Below are positions 1-8,187 of a stretch of 64,000 nucleotides of DNA, in pieces (position 1 is the first letter of the stretch; each line of letters starts with the position of its first letter). This DNA is from Streptomyces hyderabadensis (GTDB taxonomy: Bacteria; Actinomycetota; Actinomycetes; Streptomycetales; Streptomycetaceae): positions 1 through 64,000 of the forward strand of contig NZ_JAIOJZ010000015.1 in assembly GCF_020404845.1 (NCBI RefSeq), given 5' to 3'. Made by a program: the position numbers and the translations under genes. The notes under the pieces were generated by a model. It was given only the letters and a program-made list of their open reading frames with translations, made no database searches and was not told the origin of the DNA.

Positions 1-801
1 CCCCCCGCCCCCCCCCCCCCCCCCCCCCCCCGCCGGGCGCGGGGGCCCCCCCCCGCCCCGCCCGCCTTCCCCGCCACGGCACCCCCGCCCGCGCCGTACG
101 CGCCTCCCGCGGCGCACCCGGCCCCCGCTCCGCCCCCGGCGGCCGCGCCCGCCGCCCAGCCGGTCCGGCTGACCAAGGTCACGCTCACCAAGACGGCGCC
201 GTCCGTGTCGCTGACCAAGCAGGGCGGCACCTCCGGTGCCATGCGCGTCAACCTCAACTGGCAGGTGCGCAAGCAGTTCTCGGGCTGGGCCCGCAAGCTC
301 GGCCGCCCGGTCGCCATGCACGACGACCTAGACCTCGACCTGTGCTGCCTGTACGAACTGAGCGACGGCAGCAAGGGCGTCGTCCAGGCCCTCGGCAACG
401 CCTTCGGAGCGCTGCACCAGCCGCCGTTCATCCACCTGGACGGCGACGACCGCACCGGCGCCGTGTCGACCGGCGAGAACCTCACCATCAGCCTCGACCA
501 CCAGCAGTACTTCCGGCGCATCCTCGTCTTCGTGACCATCTACGAGGGCGCCCGCTCCTTCGCCGACCTGCACGCCACCGTCACCCTCCAGCCGCAGTAC
601 GGCGCCCCGGTCGACTTCTCGCTCGACGAGTGCACCGTGCCCTCGACCGTGTGCGCCCTCGCGCTGATCACCAACACCGGGAGCGACCTCGTCGTCCAGC
701 GCGAGGCCCGCTACCTGGTGCCGGAGCGCGGCGTGAGCCCGCAGCGGACGGTCGACTACGCCTACGGCTGGGGCATGAACTGGACGCCCGGCCGGAAATG
801 A
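1..801 (+). CDS. TerD-domain protein, 5' truncated by window edge
   Basis: The reading frame is open from base 1, so only the C-terminal part is present. The first roughly 55 codons form a Pro/Ala-rich linker, partly encoded by a run of 24 C. A TerD-type domain follows: two L-T-K segments (around positions 166-222), then a beta-rich region with the D-L-D-L-D segment near 328-345 and the Y-A-Y-G-W-G-M-N end typical of the family. TerD proteins bind calcium and occur in tellurite and stress resistance clusters; the substrate of this one is unknown. Other ter genes are not seen downstream. The linker suggests a multi-domain TerD protein whose other domains lie upstream of the window. TerD assignment is confident; the exact frame through the C run is not. 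Confidence 0.85.
   Translation, partial: PPAPPPPPPPRRARGPPPAPPAFPATAPPPAPYAPPAAHPAPAPPPAAAPAAQPVRLTKVTLTKTAPSVSLTKQGGTSGAMRVNLNWQVRKQFSGWARKLGRPVAMHDDLDLDLCCLYELSDGSKGVVQALGNAFGALHQPPFIHLDGDDRTGAVSTGENLTISLDHQQYFRRILVFVTIYEGARSFADLHATVTLQPQYGAPVDFSLDECTVPSTVCALALITNTGSDLVVQREARYLVPERGVSPQRTVDYAYGWGMNWTPGRK
8..31. repeat. 24-base C homopolymer inside the TerD linker
   Basis: Twenty-four consecutive C encode polyproline in the TerD-protein frame. A second C run lies at 46-54. Such a tract is prone to slippage and to sequencing or assembly error, so the upstream frame is uncertain. Confidence 0.95.
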
Positions 802-817
802 CCCGCCGAGAGGAGGC

Positions 818-2062
818 TCAGCCTGCTCGGCCCTCCTCGGGCACGGCGTCCGGACGGGCGTAGGTGCGGCCCTTCCAGGCCGCGCCCCGGCCCCGGTAGT
901 GCTGCACCGCGGAGTCGACCGTCATCAGCAGATAGAGGAACGCGGTGAACGGCAGCAGCGGCGCGAGCCACAGGGGCTGCCGGTAGTAGCGCAGCATCGG
1001 CAGATACGTCCCCGCCATCACCAGCCAGGCGGCGCCGCCCAGCGCGGCCGCCGGGCCCTGTCCCGCCGCCAGGCCGACGAGCACCGTCGCCGGCGGCACC
1101 AGGTACACCAGCGCCAGGCCGAGCACCGTACCGACGAGCACCAGGGGGTTGTGCCGCAACTGCGCGTACGCGCTGCGCGAGACCATCCGCCACAGGTCGT
1201 GCAGCCGCGGATACGGACGCACGCTGTCCACCCGTTCGGCCAGGCCCAGCCAGACCCGGCCGCCGGTGCCCTTGACCGCGCGGGCGAGGGCCACGTCGTC
1301 GATCACGGCGTGCCGGATGGCGTCCGGGATCCGCGCCCGCTCCGCGGCGTCGGCACGCAGCAGCACACACCCGCCCGCCGCGGCCGCCGTACGGGTCCCC
1401 TTCCGTTCCCCGCGCCGCGTGCCGTCCCCGCCCCGCGCGCGGCCGCCGCCGATCCACCGGAACGGGTACAGCTGGGCGAAGAAGTAGACGAAGGCCGGTA
1501 CCACGAGCCGCTCCCAGACGCTCTCCACCCGCAGCCGGGCCATCTGGGAGACGACGTCGAAACCCCCGGTGCGGGCCGCCGCCACCAAGCCGCGCAGACT
1601 GTCCGGGGCGTGCGCGATGTCGGCGTCCGTCAGCAGCAGGTACTCCGGCTCACGCGCGCGTGCCAGGCCGATGCCGTGCCGCACCGCCCACAGCTTGCCC
1701 GTCCAGCCGGCCGGCGGCTCCCCGGGCGAGGCCACGGTCAGCGGCAGCCCCTCGTGCCGCCGGGCCAGCTCGCACGCCAGCTCACCCGTGCCGTCCGTGC
1801 TGCCGTCGTCGATCAGGAAGATCTCGGCCCGCCCCGGATAGTCCTGGGCCAGCAGGGACGGCAGGCTCGCGGGCAGCACCGCCGCCTCGTCGCGGGCGGG
1901 GACGACGACACACACCGGGGGCCAGACGTCGGGCTCCTCCCGGGCCGGAAGCCTGACGTCGGTGCGCCAGAAGAAGCCCCGGGCGAGCAGCAGCCACAGC
2001 CAGGCGGCCAGGGAGAGGGCTGCCACGACGGTCACGACGGTCATCCACACATCGGCGCTCAC
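818..2062 (-). CDS. Family 2 glycosyltransferase, HpnB-like membrane enzyme
   Basis: A 414-residue protein: an N-terminal membrane segment (about residues 7-28), a GT-A fold glycosyltransferase domain with a nucleotide-binding start (V-V-V-P-A-R-D-E), the I-D-D-G-S-T-D loop and the T-D-A-D metal motif, then several C-terminal membrane segments. This layout matches hopene-associated glycosyltransferase HpnB-type proteins, which transfer sugars to lipid acceptors at the membrane; the acceptor here is not shown. Start GTG at 2062 is chosen because it precedes the membrane helix; ATG at 2044 is an alternative. An Arg/Gly-rich insertion sits between the F-R-W-I-G-G segment and the conserved A-A-A-A-G-G-C segment. 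It is divergent from murI across 57 bp. Confidence 0.8.
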   Translation of the reverse strand: MSADVWMTVVTVVAALSLAAWLWLLLARGFFWRTDVRLPAREEPDVWPPVCVVVPARDEAAVLPASLPSLLAQDYPGRAEIFLIDDGSTDGTGELACELARRHEGLPLTVASPGEPPAGWTGKLWAVRHGIGLARAREPEYLLLTDADIAHAPDSLRGLVAAARTGGFDVVSQMARLRVESVWERLVVPAFVYFFAQLYPFRWIGGGRARGGDGTRRGERKGTRTAAAAGGCVLLRADAAERARIPDAIRHAVIDDVALARAVKGTGGRVWLGLAERVDSVRPYPRLHDLWRMVSRSAYAQLRHNPLVLVGTVLGLALVYLVPPATVLVGLAAGQGPAAALGGAAWLVMAGTYLPMLRYYRQPLWLAPLLPFTAFLYLLMTVDSAVQHYRGRGAAWKGRTYARPDAVPEEGRAG

Positions 2063-2108
2063 GTGCGCAGTCTGCCCCACGGCAGCGGCCGGCAACGGCG
2101 CATCGTCT

Positions 2109-2114
2109 ATGGTG
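2109..2114 (+). promoter_or_regulatory. TANNNT -10 hexamer for leaderless murI
   Basis: TATGGT ends 6 nt before the GTG start, and no Shine-Dalgarno sequence is visible. No clear -35 element is seen. Confidence 0.45.
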
Positions 2115-2119
2115 GCCGG

Positions 2120-2905
2120 GTGAAGATCGCGCTCATGGACTCCGGAATCGGTCTGCTGGCGGCGACCGCCGCGGTACGTCGGCTGCGACCGGACGCCGAT
2201 CTCATCCTCTCCCTCGACCCCGACGGAATGCCCTGGGGCCCGCGCACACCCGAGGACCTGACCGGGCGTGCCCTCGCCGTGGCCGAGGCCGCCGCCGCAC
2301 ACCGGCCGGACGCCCTGATCGTCGGCTGCAACACCGCCACGGTGCACGCACTGCCCGCGCTGCGCGCCCGGCTGGAGCCCGGGGTGCCCGTGGTCGGCAC
2401 TGTGCCGGCGATCAAGCCCGCGGCGGCCGGCGGTGGCCCCGTGGCGATCTGGGCGACCCCGGCCACCACCGGCAGCCCCTACCAGCGGCGCCTGATCGAG
2501 GAGTTCGCCGACGGGGCGACGGTCACGGAGGTGCCGTGTCCGGGACTGGCCGACGCCGTCGAGCACGCGGACGAGGCGGCGATCACCGCGGCCGTGGCCG
2601 CCGCGGCCGACCTCACCCCCGACGACGTCACCACCGTCGTCCTGGGCTGCACCCATTACGAACTGGTCGCCGAACGCATCCGCGCCGCCGTGCAGCGCCC
2701 CGACGCCCCGCGCCTCGTCCTGCACGGCTCCGCCGGGGCGGTCGCCGCCCAGGCGCTGCGCCGGATCGGTGCCCGGCCCGACCCCGGCGCCCCGGCCGAG
2801 GGCACCCTGACCGTGCTGCTGAGCGGACGCGAGGGCACCCTGCCCGCGCCCGCGCTGGCCTACGCCGAGGGCAGGCTCCTGGGGGCGGTCACGCCGGCCG
2901 GCTGA
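2120..2905 (+). CDS. murI: Glutamate (Asp/Glu) racemase
   Basis: A 261-residue cofactor-independent racemase that makes D-glutamate for peptidoglycan. It has the N-terminal D-S-G-I-G motif (Asp7), the first catalytic cysteine in G-C-N-T-A (Cys70) and the second in G-C-T-H-Y (Cys177). The protein is of usual length. The GTG start at 2120 is supported by the D-S-G motif falling at residues 7-9 and by a TATGGT hexamer ending 6 nt before it, which would give a leaderless transcript. It is somewhat divergent from textbook MurI, so a broader Asp/Glu racemase role remains possible. Confidence 0.8.
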   Translation: MKIALMDSGIGLLAATAAVRRLRPDADLILSLDPDGMPWGPRTPEDLTGRALAVAEAAAAHRPDALIVGCNTATVHALPALRARLEPGVPVVGTVPAIKPAAAGGGPVAIWATPATTGSPYQRRLIEEFADGATVTEVPCPGLADAVEHADEAAITAAVAAAADLTPDDVTTVVLGCTHYELVAERIRAAVQRPDAPRLVLHGSAGAVAAQALRRIGARPDPGAPAEGTLTVLLSGREGTLPAPALAYAEGRLLGAVTPAG

Positions 2906-2969
2906 CGGACCTGCCTTCCGCCCGGTCGGCTCAGTCACCCTGCGCGACGAGGTACCCGCGCAGCGAAAC

Positions 2970-3530
2970 ATGAGTAACCTCATATCCATGAGGCATCGCC
3001 ACGGCGAGACCGTCCCACCGCCGAACGTCTGGACCGGCCGTGCCACCAACCGGGTCCAGTGGTTCCTGGCGCTCATCGGCGCCGCCTGCATGGCGCTCGG
3101 CATCGCCCTGGCCGTCGAATCGGCCTGGGAGTCCGGCGTCGCCCCGCTCGCCATGGCCGTCGTCGGCTGCATCGCGGCGGGACTGCTGGTCCTGTTCGGC
3201 ACGCTCGCGTTCGTGCACGTCGCGCTGAGAGTCGACGAGGAATGCCTGGAAGTGCGCTGCGGCCACATCGGCGTGCCGCGCCGCCGCATCCCCCTCTCGC
3301 ACGTCGTCGGCGCCGAGTTCGCGCCGCACGTCACCCCGCGCCACTGGGGCGGCTGGGGCTACCGCTGGCGCCCGGAGCGGGGCACGGCCGTGGTCGTGCG
3401 ACGCGGTGAGGGCTTGATCCTGCGGCTGTGGGACGGCCACACCTTCACGATCACCGTGGACGACGCCGAGGCGGCCGTCCAGGTCATCAAGGACCGCCTC
3501 CGCCCGAAGACACCCGGCCCGGCCCACTGA
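2970..3530 (+). CDS. Small membrane protein with PH-like soluble domain
   Basis: A 186-residue protein with two hydrophobic segments (about residues 28-50 and 55-85) followed by a soluble beta-rich domain of some 100 residues resembling bacterial PH-like domains. It is conserved-looking but of unknown function. ATG at 2988 is an alternative start giving a protein beginning M-R-H-R-H-G. An inverted repeat (ATGAG-TAAC-CTCAT) overlaps the 5' end. The last codons and the stop lie inside an 18-bp tandem repeat, so the C-terminus has been shaped by repeat expansion. Confidence 0.65.
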   Translation: MSNLISMRHRHGETVPPPNVWTGRATNRVQWFLALIGAACMALGIALAVESAWESGVAPLAMAVVGCIAAGLLVLFGTLAFVHVALRVDEECLEVRCGHIGVPRRRIPLSHVVGAEFAPHVTPRHWGGWGYRWRPERGTAVVVRRGEGLILRLWDGHTFTITVDDAEAAVQVIKDRLRPKTPGPAH

Positions 3531-3610
3531 CCGGACCCGGCCGACCGACCGGTCCCCGGCCCACTGACCGGACCCGGCCCACTGACCGGACCCGGCCCAC
3601 TGATCGGGCC
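3522..3610. repeat. 18-bp imperfect tandem repeat across a stop codon
   Basis: The unit CCCACTGACCGGACCCGG occurs about four to five times, the second copy degenerate. The first copy supplies the final His codon and TGA of the upstream gene, and later copies carry the same in-frame-looking ACTGA. This suggests slippage duplication of the gene's 3' end. Confidence 0.85.
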
Positions 3611-3675
3611 GAGCGTCCGGACCTCTGCCGGTTGACCCCGACGAGCCGGGCCCACCGCGTAGGCCGGGGGTGGCC

Positions 3676-3905
3676 GTCGGCGGTGGTTCCTCGGTGGGGG
3701 GCGGGCTGTGGCGAGGCCCGTGGGGGAGTCCCGGGCGTAGCGGGCCGGGTTCGTGGCTCCAGCACGGTGAGGTCGGCCGGGCGTGGCGGCGCTGATTCGT
3801 GCGGTCCTCATCGGGGGAGCCGGCCGTGCCGGTGTCGTGTCTGCGGGTCTGGTGTCGGAGGTGGTTCCTCGGAGAGGGGGCGGGCCGTGGCCAGGCCCGC
3901 GAGGA
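3676..3905. repeat. Imperfect direct repeat of the 3' end of the O-antigen-ligase-like gene
   Basis: The stretch beginning GTCGGCGGTGGTTCCTCGG at 3676-3728 recurs with few changes at 3854-3905. The second copy encodes the C-terminus of the adjacent minus-strand gene; the first is intergenic. This looks like a local duplication about 178 bp apart. Confidence 0.7.
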
Positions 3906-4830
3906 GGCCCGCGCCCAGCGGCACCGCGGTGAAGCTCAGCGCGTTGCCGACGGCGGCGATCGCCGCGAGCCCCGTGAGGGCCACGCCGGCGGTGAGGACG
4001 ACCGGCGTGGGACGCGGCGAGCGCCACAGCGCGTACAGCACCCAGCCGAAGGCCGCGACCAGCAGCACCACACCCACGAACCCCTGCTCCGCCGCCTGCT
4101 GCAACACCGCCGAGTGCGGTCGGCCGTCCGGCGCCGGTGCCTGGGCGGCCGTGGGGCTCAGCGCCCCGAAGCGTCCCGGCCCCACCCCCAGGGCCGGGTC
4201 CCCGCGCAGGAGGTCCAGCGCGTCGGCCCACAACCCGACGCGATGAGAGGTCAGCTGCCCCTCCAGGGAGACGGCGAGCCCGTCCGGCGCGAAGCCGACC
4301 GGAATCGCCCAGACCGGGCAGGTCACCACACCCGCGCCCAGACCCAGCCCGGCGATCCCCGCCCCGCGCCGGCGTACCCGGCCGGCGGCGAGCGAGCACA
4401 GCAGTACCAGCACACAGGCGGCACAACCGGCGACCGAGCCCAGTACGGCCGCGGTCACGGCGATCGCGACGGCCAGCAGCCGCAACCCGGCCCGCACGGC
4501 CGGCACCCCGCTCGCCCAGGCCCCGCAGCATGCGGCGCCCGCCGACAGCGCGAGCAGGGCGGCGGTCGCACCCGCGTGCCCGAGCGGCGCGGTGATCCGC
4601 GGCCCCGGCGCGAGATGCGGCACGGCCACCGTCAGGGCGAGCCCGGCCAGCGCCGCCGCCCCCGGCACGGCGACCGGCAGCAGCGCCCCGCCGATCCGCC
4701 CCGCGGCATAACCGGCGGCCACGGCCAGCACCGCGAGCAGCACGCCCTCCGGGCGGCCGTCTCGCGCGGCCGCGGTGATCAACGACCAGGACGCGCAGGC
4801 GGCGAGGATCACCATCCCCGCCGTGTCCAC
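3808..4830 (-). CDS. O-antigen ligase/polymerase-like membrane protein
   Basis: A polytopic membrane protein of about 340 residues made of repeated hydrophobic segments. It contains the soluble-loop pattern S-H-R-V-G-L-W-A-D-A-L-D followed by P-A-L-G-V-G-P-G-R-F, the hallmark of the Wzy/WaaL O-antigen ligase superfamily. The next loop (P-H-S-A-V-L-Q-Q-A-A-E-Q-G) supplies the conserved histidine region. In actinomycetes such proteins may act on cell-wall or exopolysaccharide glycans; the substrate is unknown. GTG at 4830 is chosen on a GGGAG about 11 nt upstream; ATG at 4815 is possible. It is divergent from lnt over about 285 bp, where I see little except a candidate promoter for lnt. Confidence 0.75.
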   Translation of the reverse strand: MDTAGMVILAACASWSLITAAARDGRPEGVLLAVLAVAAGYAAGRIGGALLPVAVPGAAALAGLALTVAVPHLAPGPRITAPLGHAGATAALLALSAGAACCGAWASGVPAVRAGLRLLAVAIAVTAAVLGSVAGCAACVLVLLCSLAAGRVRRRGAGIAGLGLGAGVVTCPVWAIPVGFAPDGLAVSLEGQLTSHRVGLWADALDLLRGDPALGVGPGRFGALSPTAAQAPAPDGRPHSAVLQQAAEQGFVGVVLLVAAFGWVLYALWRSPRPTPVVLTAGVALTGLAAIAAVGNALSFTAVPLGAGLLAGLATARPLSEEPPPTPDPQTRHRHGRLPR

Positions 4831-5102
4831 GCCGCCGCGTCTCCCGCCGTCCGCGACCGCACCGGCCGCAGACGCCGACCCCCTCGCACCCACCCTGTCC
4901 CCCGCCCGCGCCGCCCCCGACCTGACGGGCCCCCGCCGCCCGGCGGCATCGGGCCGGCGACCGGGGCTCGGCCACACCGTAACGGCCGGTCGGCGGATTG
5001 GGGACCGGTCGGCACCCGGTTGTGGCGAAACGATGCGGCACGGGTCCCGCACACCCCGTCGACGTCCGCGGACCGTCCTGTCCGGGGCCAGGTCACCCGC
5101 CG

Positions 5103-5108
5103 TACACT
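5103..5108 (+). promoter_or_regulatory. Candidate -10 (TACACT) for lnt
   Basis: TACACT ends 7 nt before the GTG start at 5116. The intervening bases are G-rich and could alternatively serve as a ribosome binding site. Confidence 0.4.
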
Positions 5109-5115
5109 CCGGGGG

Positions 5116-6729
5116 GTGACAGCCACCGCAACCTCCGTCGGCGAGTCGGAACGGACGCAGCCGCAGACCACGCCCGCCTCGCGGGTCGTCGCGCGGCTCG
5201 TGCGCCTCGTCCCGGCCGCCGCCGCGGCGCTCTCCGGAGTGCTCCTCTACGTCAGCTTCCCGCCGCGCACCCTGTGGTGGCTCGCGCTGCCCGCCTTCGC
5301 CGTCTTCGGCTGGGTGCTGCGCGGCCGCGGCTGGAAGGCGGGCCTCGGCCTCGGTTACCTCTTCGGCCTCGGCTTCCTGATGCCCCTGCTGGTGTGGACG
5401 GGTGTGGAGGTGGGCCCCGGCCCCTGGCTCGCCCTCGCCGCGATCGAGGCGCTCTTCGTGGCGGCCGTCGGCGCGGGCGTCGCCGCCGTGTCGCGGCTGC
5501 CCGGGTGGCCGGTGTGGGCGGCGGCGCTGTGGATCGCCGGAGAGGCGGCACGCGCGCGCGTGCCCTTCGAGGGCTTTCCCTGGGGCAAGATCGCGTTCGG
5601 ACAGGCGGACGGCGTCTTCCTTCCGCTCGCCGCTCTCGGCGGCACACCGGTGCTCGGCTTCGCGGTCGTCCTGTGCGGCTTCGGCCTCTGCGAGGCCGTG
5701 CGCCTGGCCGTCCGGGCCCGCCGCGGCGACCAGGTGCGACGCGGTGCCGCGGCGGTGGCCCTGCTCGGCGTGGCCGTGCCCGTCGTGGGCGCCGTGGCCG
5801 CCCGGCCGCTGGTCAGCGACGAGGCGGAGGACGGCACCGCGACCGTGGCCGTGGTCCAGGGCAACGTGCCCCGCGCGGGGCTCGGCTTCAACGCCCAGCG
5901 CCGGGCCGTACTCGACTACCACGCGCGCGAGACACTGCGCCTGGCCGCCGAGGTGAAGGCGGGCAAGGTGGCACGCCCCGACTTCGTGCTCTGGCCGGAG
6001 AACTCCTCGGACATCGACCCCTTCGCCAACGCCGACGCCCGCAGGATCATCGACGGGGCCGCCAAGGCGATCGGCGCGCCCATCTCGGTCGGCGGCGTCG
6101 TGGAACGCGACGGCAAGCTGCTCAACGAGCAGATCCTGTGGGACCCGGACAAGGGCCCCGTCGACACCTACGACAAGCGGCAGATCCAGCCCTTCGGCGA
6201 GTACCTGCCGCTGCGCTCGCTGATCGGGGCGATCAACGACACCTGGACCGGCATGGTCAGCCGGGACTTCAGCCGGGGCACCGAACCCGGTGTGTTCACC
6301 ATGGCCGGCACCAAGGTGGGCCTGGTGACCTGCTACGAGGCCGCCTTCGACTGGGCCGTGCGCTCCGAGGTCACCGACGGTGCCCAGATGATCTCCGTGC
6401 CCAGCAACAACGCGACCTTCGACCGCAGCGAGATGACCTACCAGCAGCTCGCCATGTCCCGGATCCGCGCGGTCGAGCACAGCCGGACCGTCACCGTCCC
6501 GGTGACCAGCGGCGTCAGCGCGATCATCATGCCGGACGGCAGGATCACCCAGAAGACCGGCATGTTCGTCGCGGACTCCCTGGTCCAGGAGGTGCCCCTG
6601 CGGTCCTCCGAGACGCCCGCCACCCGGGTGGGCATCGCGCCCGAGATCGCCCTGGTCCTGGTCGCCGCCGGCGGGCTCGGCTGGGCCGTCGGTGCCGGTG
6701 TGCGCGGTCGGCGCGCCCGCGACGTGTAG
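5116..6729 (+). CDS. lnt: Apolipoprotein N-acyltransferase
   Basis: A 537-residue integral membrane enzyme that transfers an acyl chain to the N-terminal cysteine of lipoproteins. About six N-terminal membrane helices (residues 20-225) precede a nitrilase-type carbon-nitrogen hydrolase domain. The catalytic triad is visible: Glu295 (W-P-E-N-S-S-D), Lys354 (Y-D-K-R-Q) and Cys406 (V-T-C-Y-E-A-A). A final helix lies near the C-terminus. The short leader before the first helix and the GTG just after a G-run support the start. The enzyme would act on lipoproteins such as those encoded at 20579 and 62889. Confidence 0.93.
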   Translation: MTATATSVGESERTQPQTTPASRVVARLVRLVPAAAAALSGVLLYVSFPPRTLWWLALPAFAVFGWVLRGRGWKAGLGLGYLFGLGFLMPLLVWTGVEVGPGPWLALAAIEALFVAAVGAGVAAVSRLPGWPVWAAALWIAGEAARARVPFEGFPWGKIAFGQADGVFLPLAALGGTPVLGFAVVLCGFGLCEAVRLAVRARRGDQVRRGAAAVALLGVAVPVVGAVAARPLVSDEAEDGTATVAVVQGNVPRAGLGFNAQRRAVLDYHARETLRLAAEVKAGKVARPDFVLWPENSSDIDPFANADARRIIDGAAKAIGAPISVGGVVERDGKLLNEQILWDPDKGPVDTYDKRQIQPFGEYLPLRSLIGAINDTWTGMVSRDFSRGTEPGVFTMAGTKVGLVTCYEAAFDWAVRSEVTDGAQMISVPSNNATFDRSEMTYQQLAMSRIRAVEHSRTVTVPVTSGVSAIIMPDGRITQKTGMFVADSLVQEVPLRSSETPATRVGIAPEIALVLVAAGGLGWAVGAGVRGRRARDV

Positions 6730-6783
6730 CCGTACGCCTGCCGCGCGCCCCTCGACATGGCGGGAGCGGACGGGCCGCCCCGT

Positions 6784-6789
6784 TAGGGT
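6784..6789 (+). promoter_or_regulatory. TANNNT -10 hexamer for leaderless Nudix gene
   Basis: TAGGGT ends 7 nt before the ATG at 6797 and no purine-rich ribosome binding site is present. The same TAGGGT-CGGG arrangement precedes the next gene. Confidence 0.5.
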
Positions 6790-6796
6790 CGGGCGC

Positions 6797-7276
6797 ATGG
6801 CTACTCCCGATTTCATCCGTGACCTGCGCGCTTCTGCCGGACACCAGCTCCTGTGGCTCCCCGGAGTCACCGCCGTCGTCTTCGACGACGAGGGCAGAGT
6901 GCTGCTCGGCCGACGGTCCGACAACGGGCGCTGGTCGTTGATCGGAGGCATCCCGGAGCCGGGGGAGCAGCCCGCCGCCTGCGCCGTGCGCGAGGTCGAG
7001 GAGGAGACCGCCGTCCAGTGCATCGTCGAGCGGCTGGTCCTTGTACAGGCCCTGAAGCCGGTCACCTACGACAACGGTGACGTCTGCCAGTTCATGGACA
7101 TCACCTTCCGCTGCCGGGCCGTGGGCGGCGAGGCCCGGGTCAACGACGACGAGTCGCTGGAGGTGGGCTGGTTCGCGGTGGACGCGCTGCCGGACATCAA
7201 GGAGTTCGGGCAGACCCGCGTGAAGCAGGCGCTGTCCGACGCCCCCACATGGTTCGAACCCACTGGTTCCATCTGA
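6797..7276 (+). CDS. Nudix hydrolase
   Basis: A 159-residue protein with a near-complete Nudix box: G-x5-E-x7-R-E-V-E-E-E-T-A-V. The usual glycine near the end of the box is Ala, a tolerated change. The family hydrolyses nucleoside diphosphates linked to another moiety; the substrate cannot be told from sequence. ATG at 6797 is supported by TAGGGT ending 7 nt upstream, and the protein starts shortly before the first beta strand. The gene stands alone between lnt and the 3-hydroxybutyrate module. Confidence 0.88.
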   Translation: MATPDFIRDLRASAGHQLLWLPGVTAVVFDDEGRVLLGRRSDNGRWSLIGGIPEPGEQPAACAVREVEEETAVQCIVERLVLVQALKPVTYDNGDVCQFMDITFRCRAVGGEARVNDDESLEVGWFAVDALPDIKEFGQTRVKQALSDAPTWFEPTGSI

Positions 7277-7318
7277 AGTATGGGGCGTGCCCACATGGGG
7301 GACGGGGTGGCCGCTGCC

Positions 7319-7324
7319 TAGGGT
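7319..7324 (+). promoter_or_regulatory. TANNNT -10 hexamer for leaderless dehydrogenase gene
   Basis: TAGGGT ends 6 nt before the ATG at 7331. No convincing -35 element is seen. Confidence 0.5.
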
Positions 7325-7330
7325 CGGGGC

Positions 7331-8131
7331 ATGACCTCGCCCAGCGCCCTCCCGGCCCCCCACGCCTCCTCGCTCGACCTCCACGGCCGCACCGCCCTCG
7401 TCACCGGCGCCGCCGGCGGCATCGGCCGCGCCTGCGCGCTGCGGCTGGCCGCCGCCGGGGCCGAGGTCAGGGCGGTCGACCGGGACGCCGCAGGACTCGA
7501 GGCGCTCGCCGGGAGCTGCGGGGGCCTCGCGGGCAGCGTCGAGCCGCAGGTCCTGGACCTGACCGACCTGGACGCCGCCGAACGCGCCGCGGCCGGCACC
7601 GACATCCTCGTCAACAACGCCGGGCTGCAGCTGGTGCGGCCCCTGGAGGAATTCCCGCCGGACGTCTTCCACACCGTGCTCACCGTGATGCTGGAAGCCC
7701 CCTTCCGGCTCATCCGCGGCGCCCTGCCCCACATGTACGGACAGGGCTGGGGCCGCATCGTCAACATCTCCTCCGTGCACGGTCTGCGCGCCTCGGCCTA
7801 CAAGGCGGCCTACGTGTCCGCCAAGCACGGACTGGAGGGCCTGTCCAAGACCGCCGCACTCGAAGGCGCCGCCCACGGCGTCACCTCCAACTGCGTCAAC
7901 CCCGGCTACGTCCGCACCCCGCTGGTGGAGCGGCAGCTCGCCGACCAGGCCCGCGCCCACGGCGTCCCCGAGGAGCAGGTGCTCTCCGACGTACTGCTGC
8001 GGGACAGCGCCGTGCGGCGGCTGATCGAACCCGACGAGGTCGCCGAAGCGGTGGCGTACCTGTGCGGCCCGCACACCTCCAGCCTCACGGGCACCTCGCT
8101 CGTCCTGGACGGCGGCTGGACCGCCCACTGA
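7331..8131 (+). CDS. 3-hydroxybutyrate dehydrogenase (SDR family)
   Basis: A 266-residue short-chain dehydrogenase with the T-G-A-A-G-G-I-G dinucleotide-binding motif, N-N-A-G, the catalytic Ser (N-I-S-S-V-H-G) and the Tyr/Lys pair (A-A-Y-V-S-A-K-H-G). The V-H-G-L segment, the A-Y-K-A-A-Y-V-S-A-K pattern and the V-N-P-G-Y-V-R-T-P-L-V loop are those of D-3-hydroxybutyrate dehydrogenases, which interconvert 3-hydroxybutyrate and acetoacetate with NAD. The neighbouring GAF/PucR regulator and MHS permease fit a small catabolic module for hydroxy or keto acids. The exact substrate is inferred. Confidence 0.82.
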   Translation: MTSPSALPAPHASSLDLHGRTALVTGAAGGIGRACALRLAAAGAEVRAVDRDAAGLEALAGSCGGLAGSVEPQVLDLTDLDAAERAAAGTDILVNNAGLQLVRPLEEFPPDVFHTVLTVMLEAPFRLIRGALPHMYGQGWGRIVNISSVHGLRASAYKAAYVSAKHGLEGLSKTAALEGAAHGVTSNCVNPGYVRTPLVERQLADQARAHGVPEEQVLSDVLLRDSAVRRLIEPDEVAEAVAYLCGPHTSSLTGTSLVLDGGWTAH

Positions 8132-8187
8132 GCCGGGGTTTTCCACAGGGCTGCCGGGACGGGCGGGTGATGGGGAATCCTGGGGGC

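Noticed and set aside
3808..7065. Continuous minus-strand frame spanning lnt and the O-antigen-ligase-like gene
   Set aside because: Only the part below 4830 encodes a membrane protein with family motifs. The upstream part is the antisense of lnt and was not treated as a fusion.
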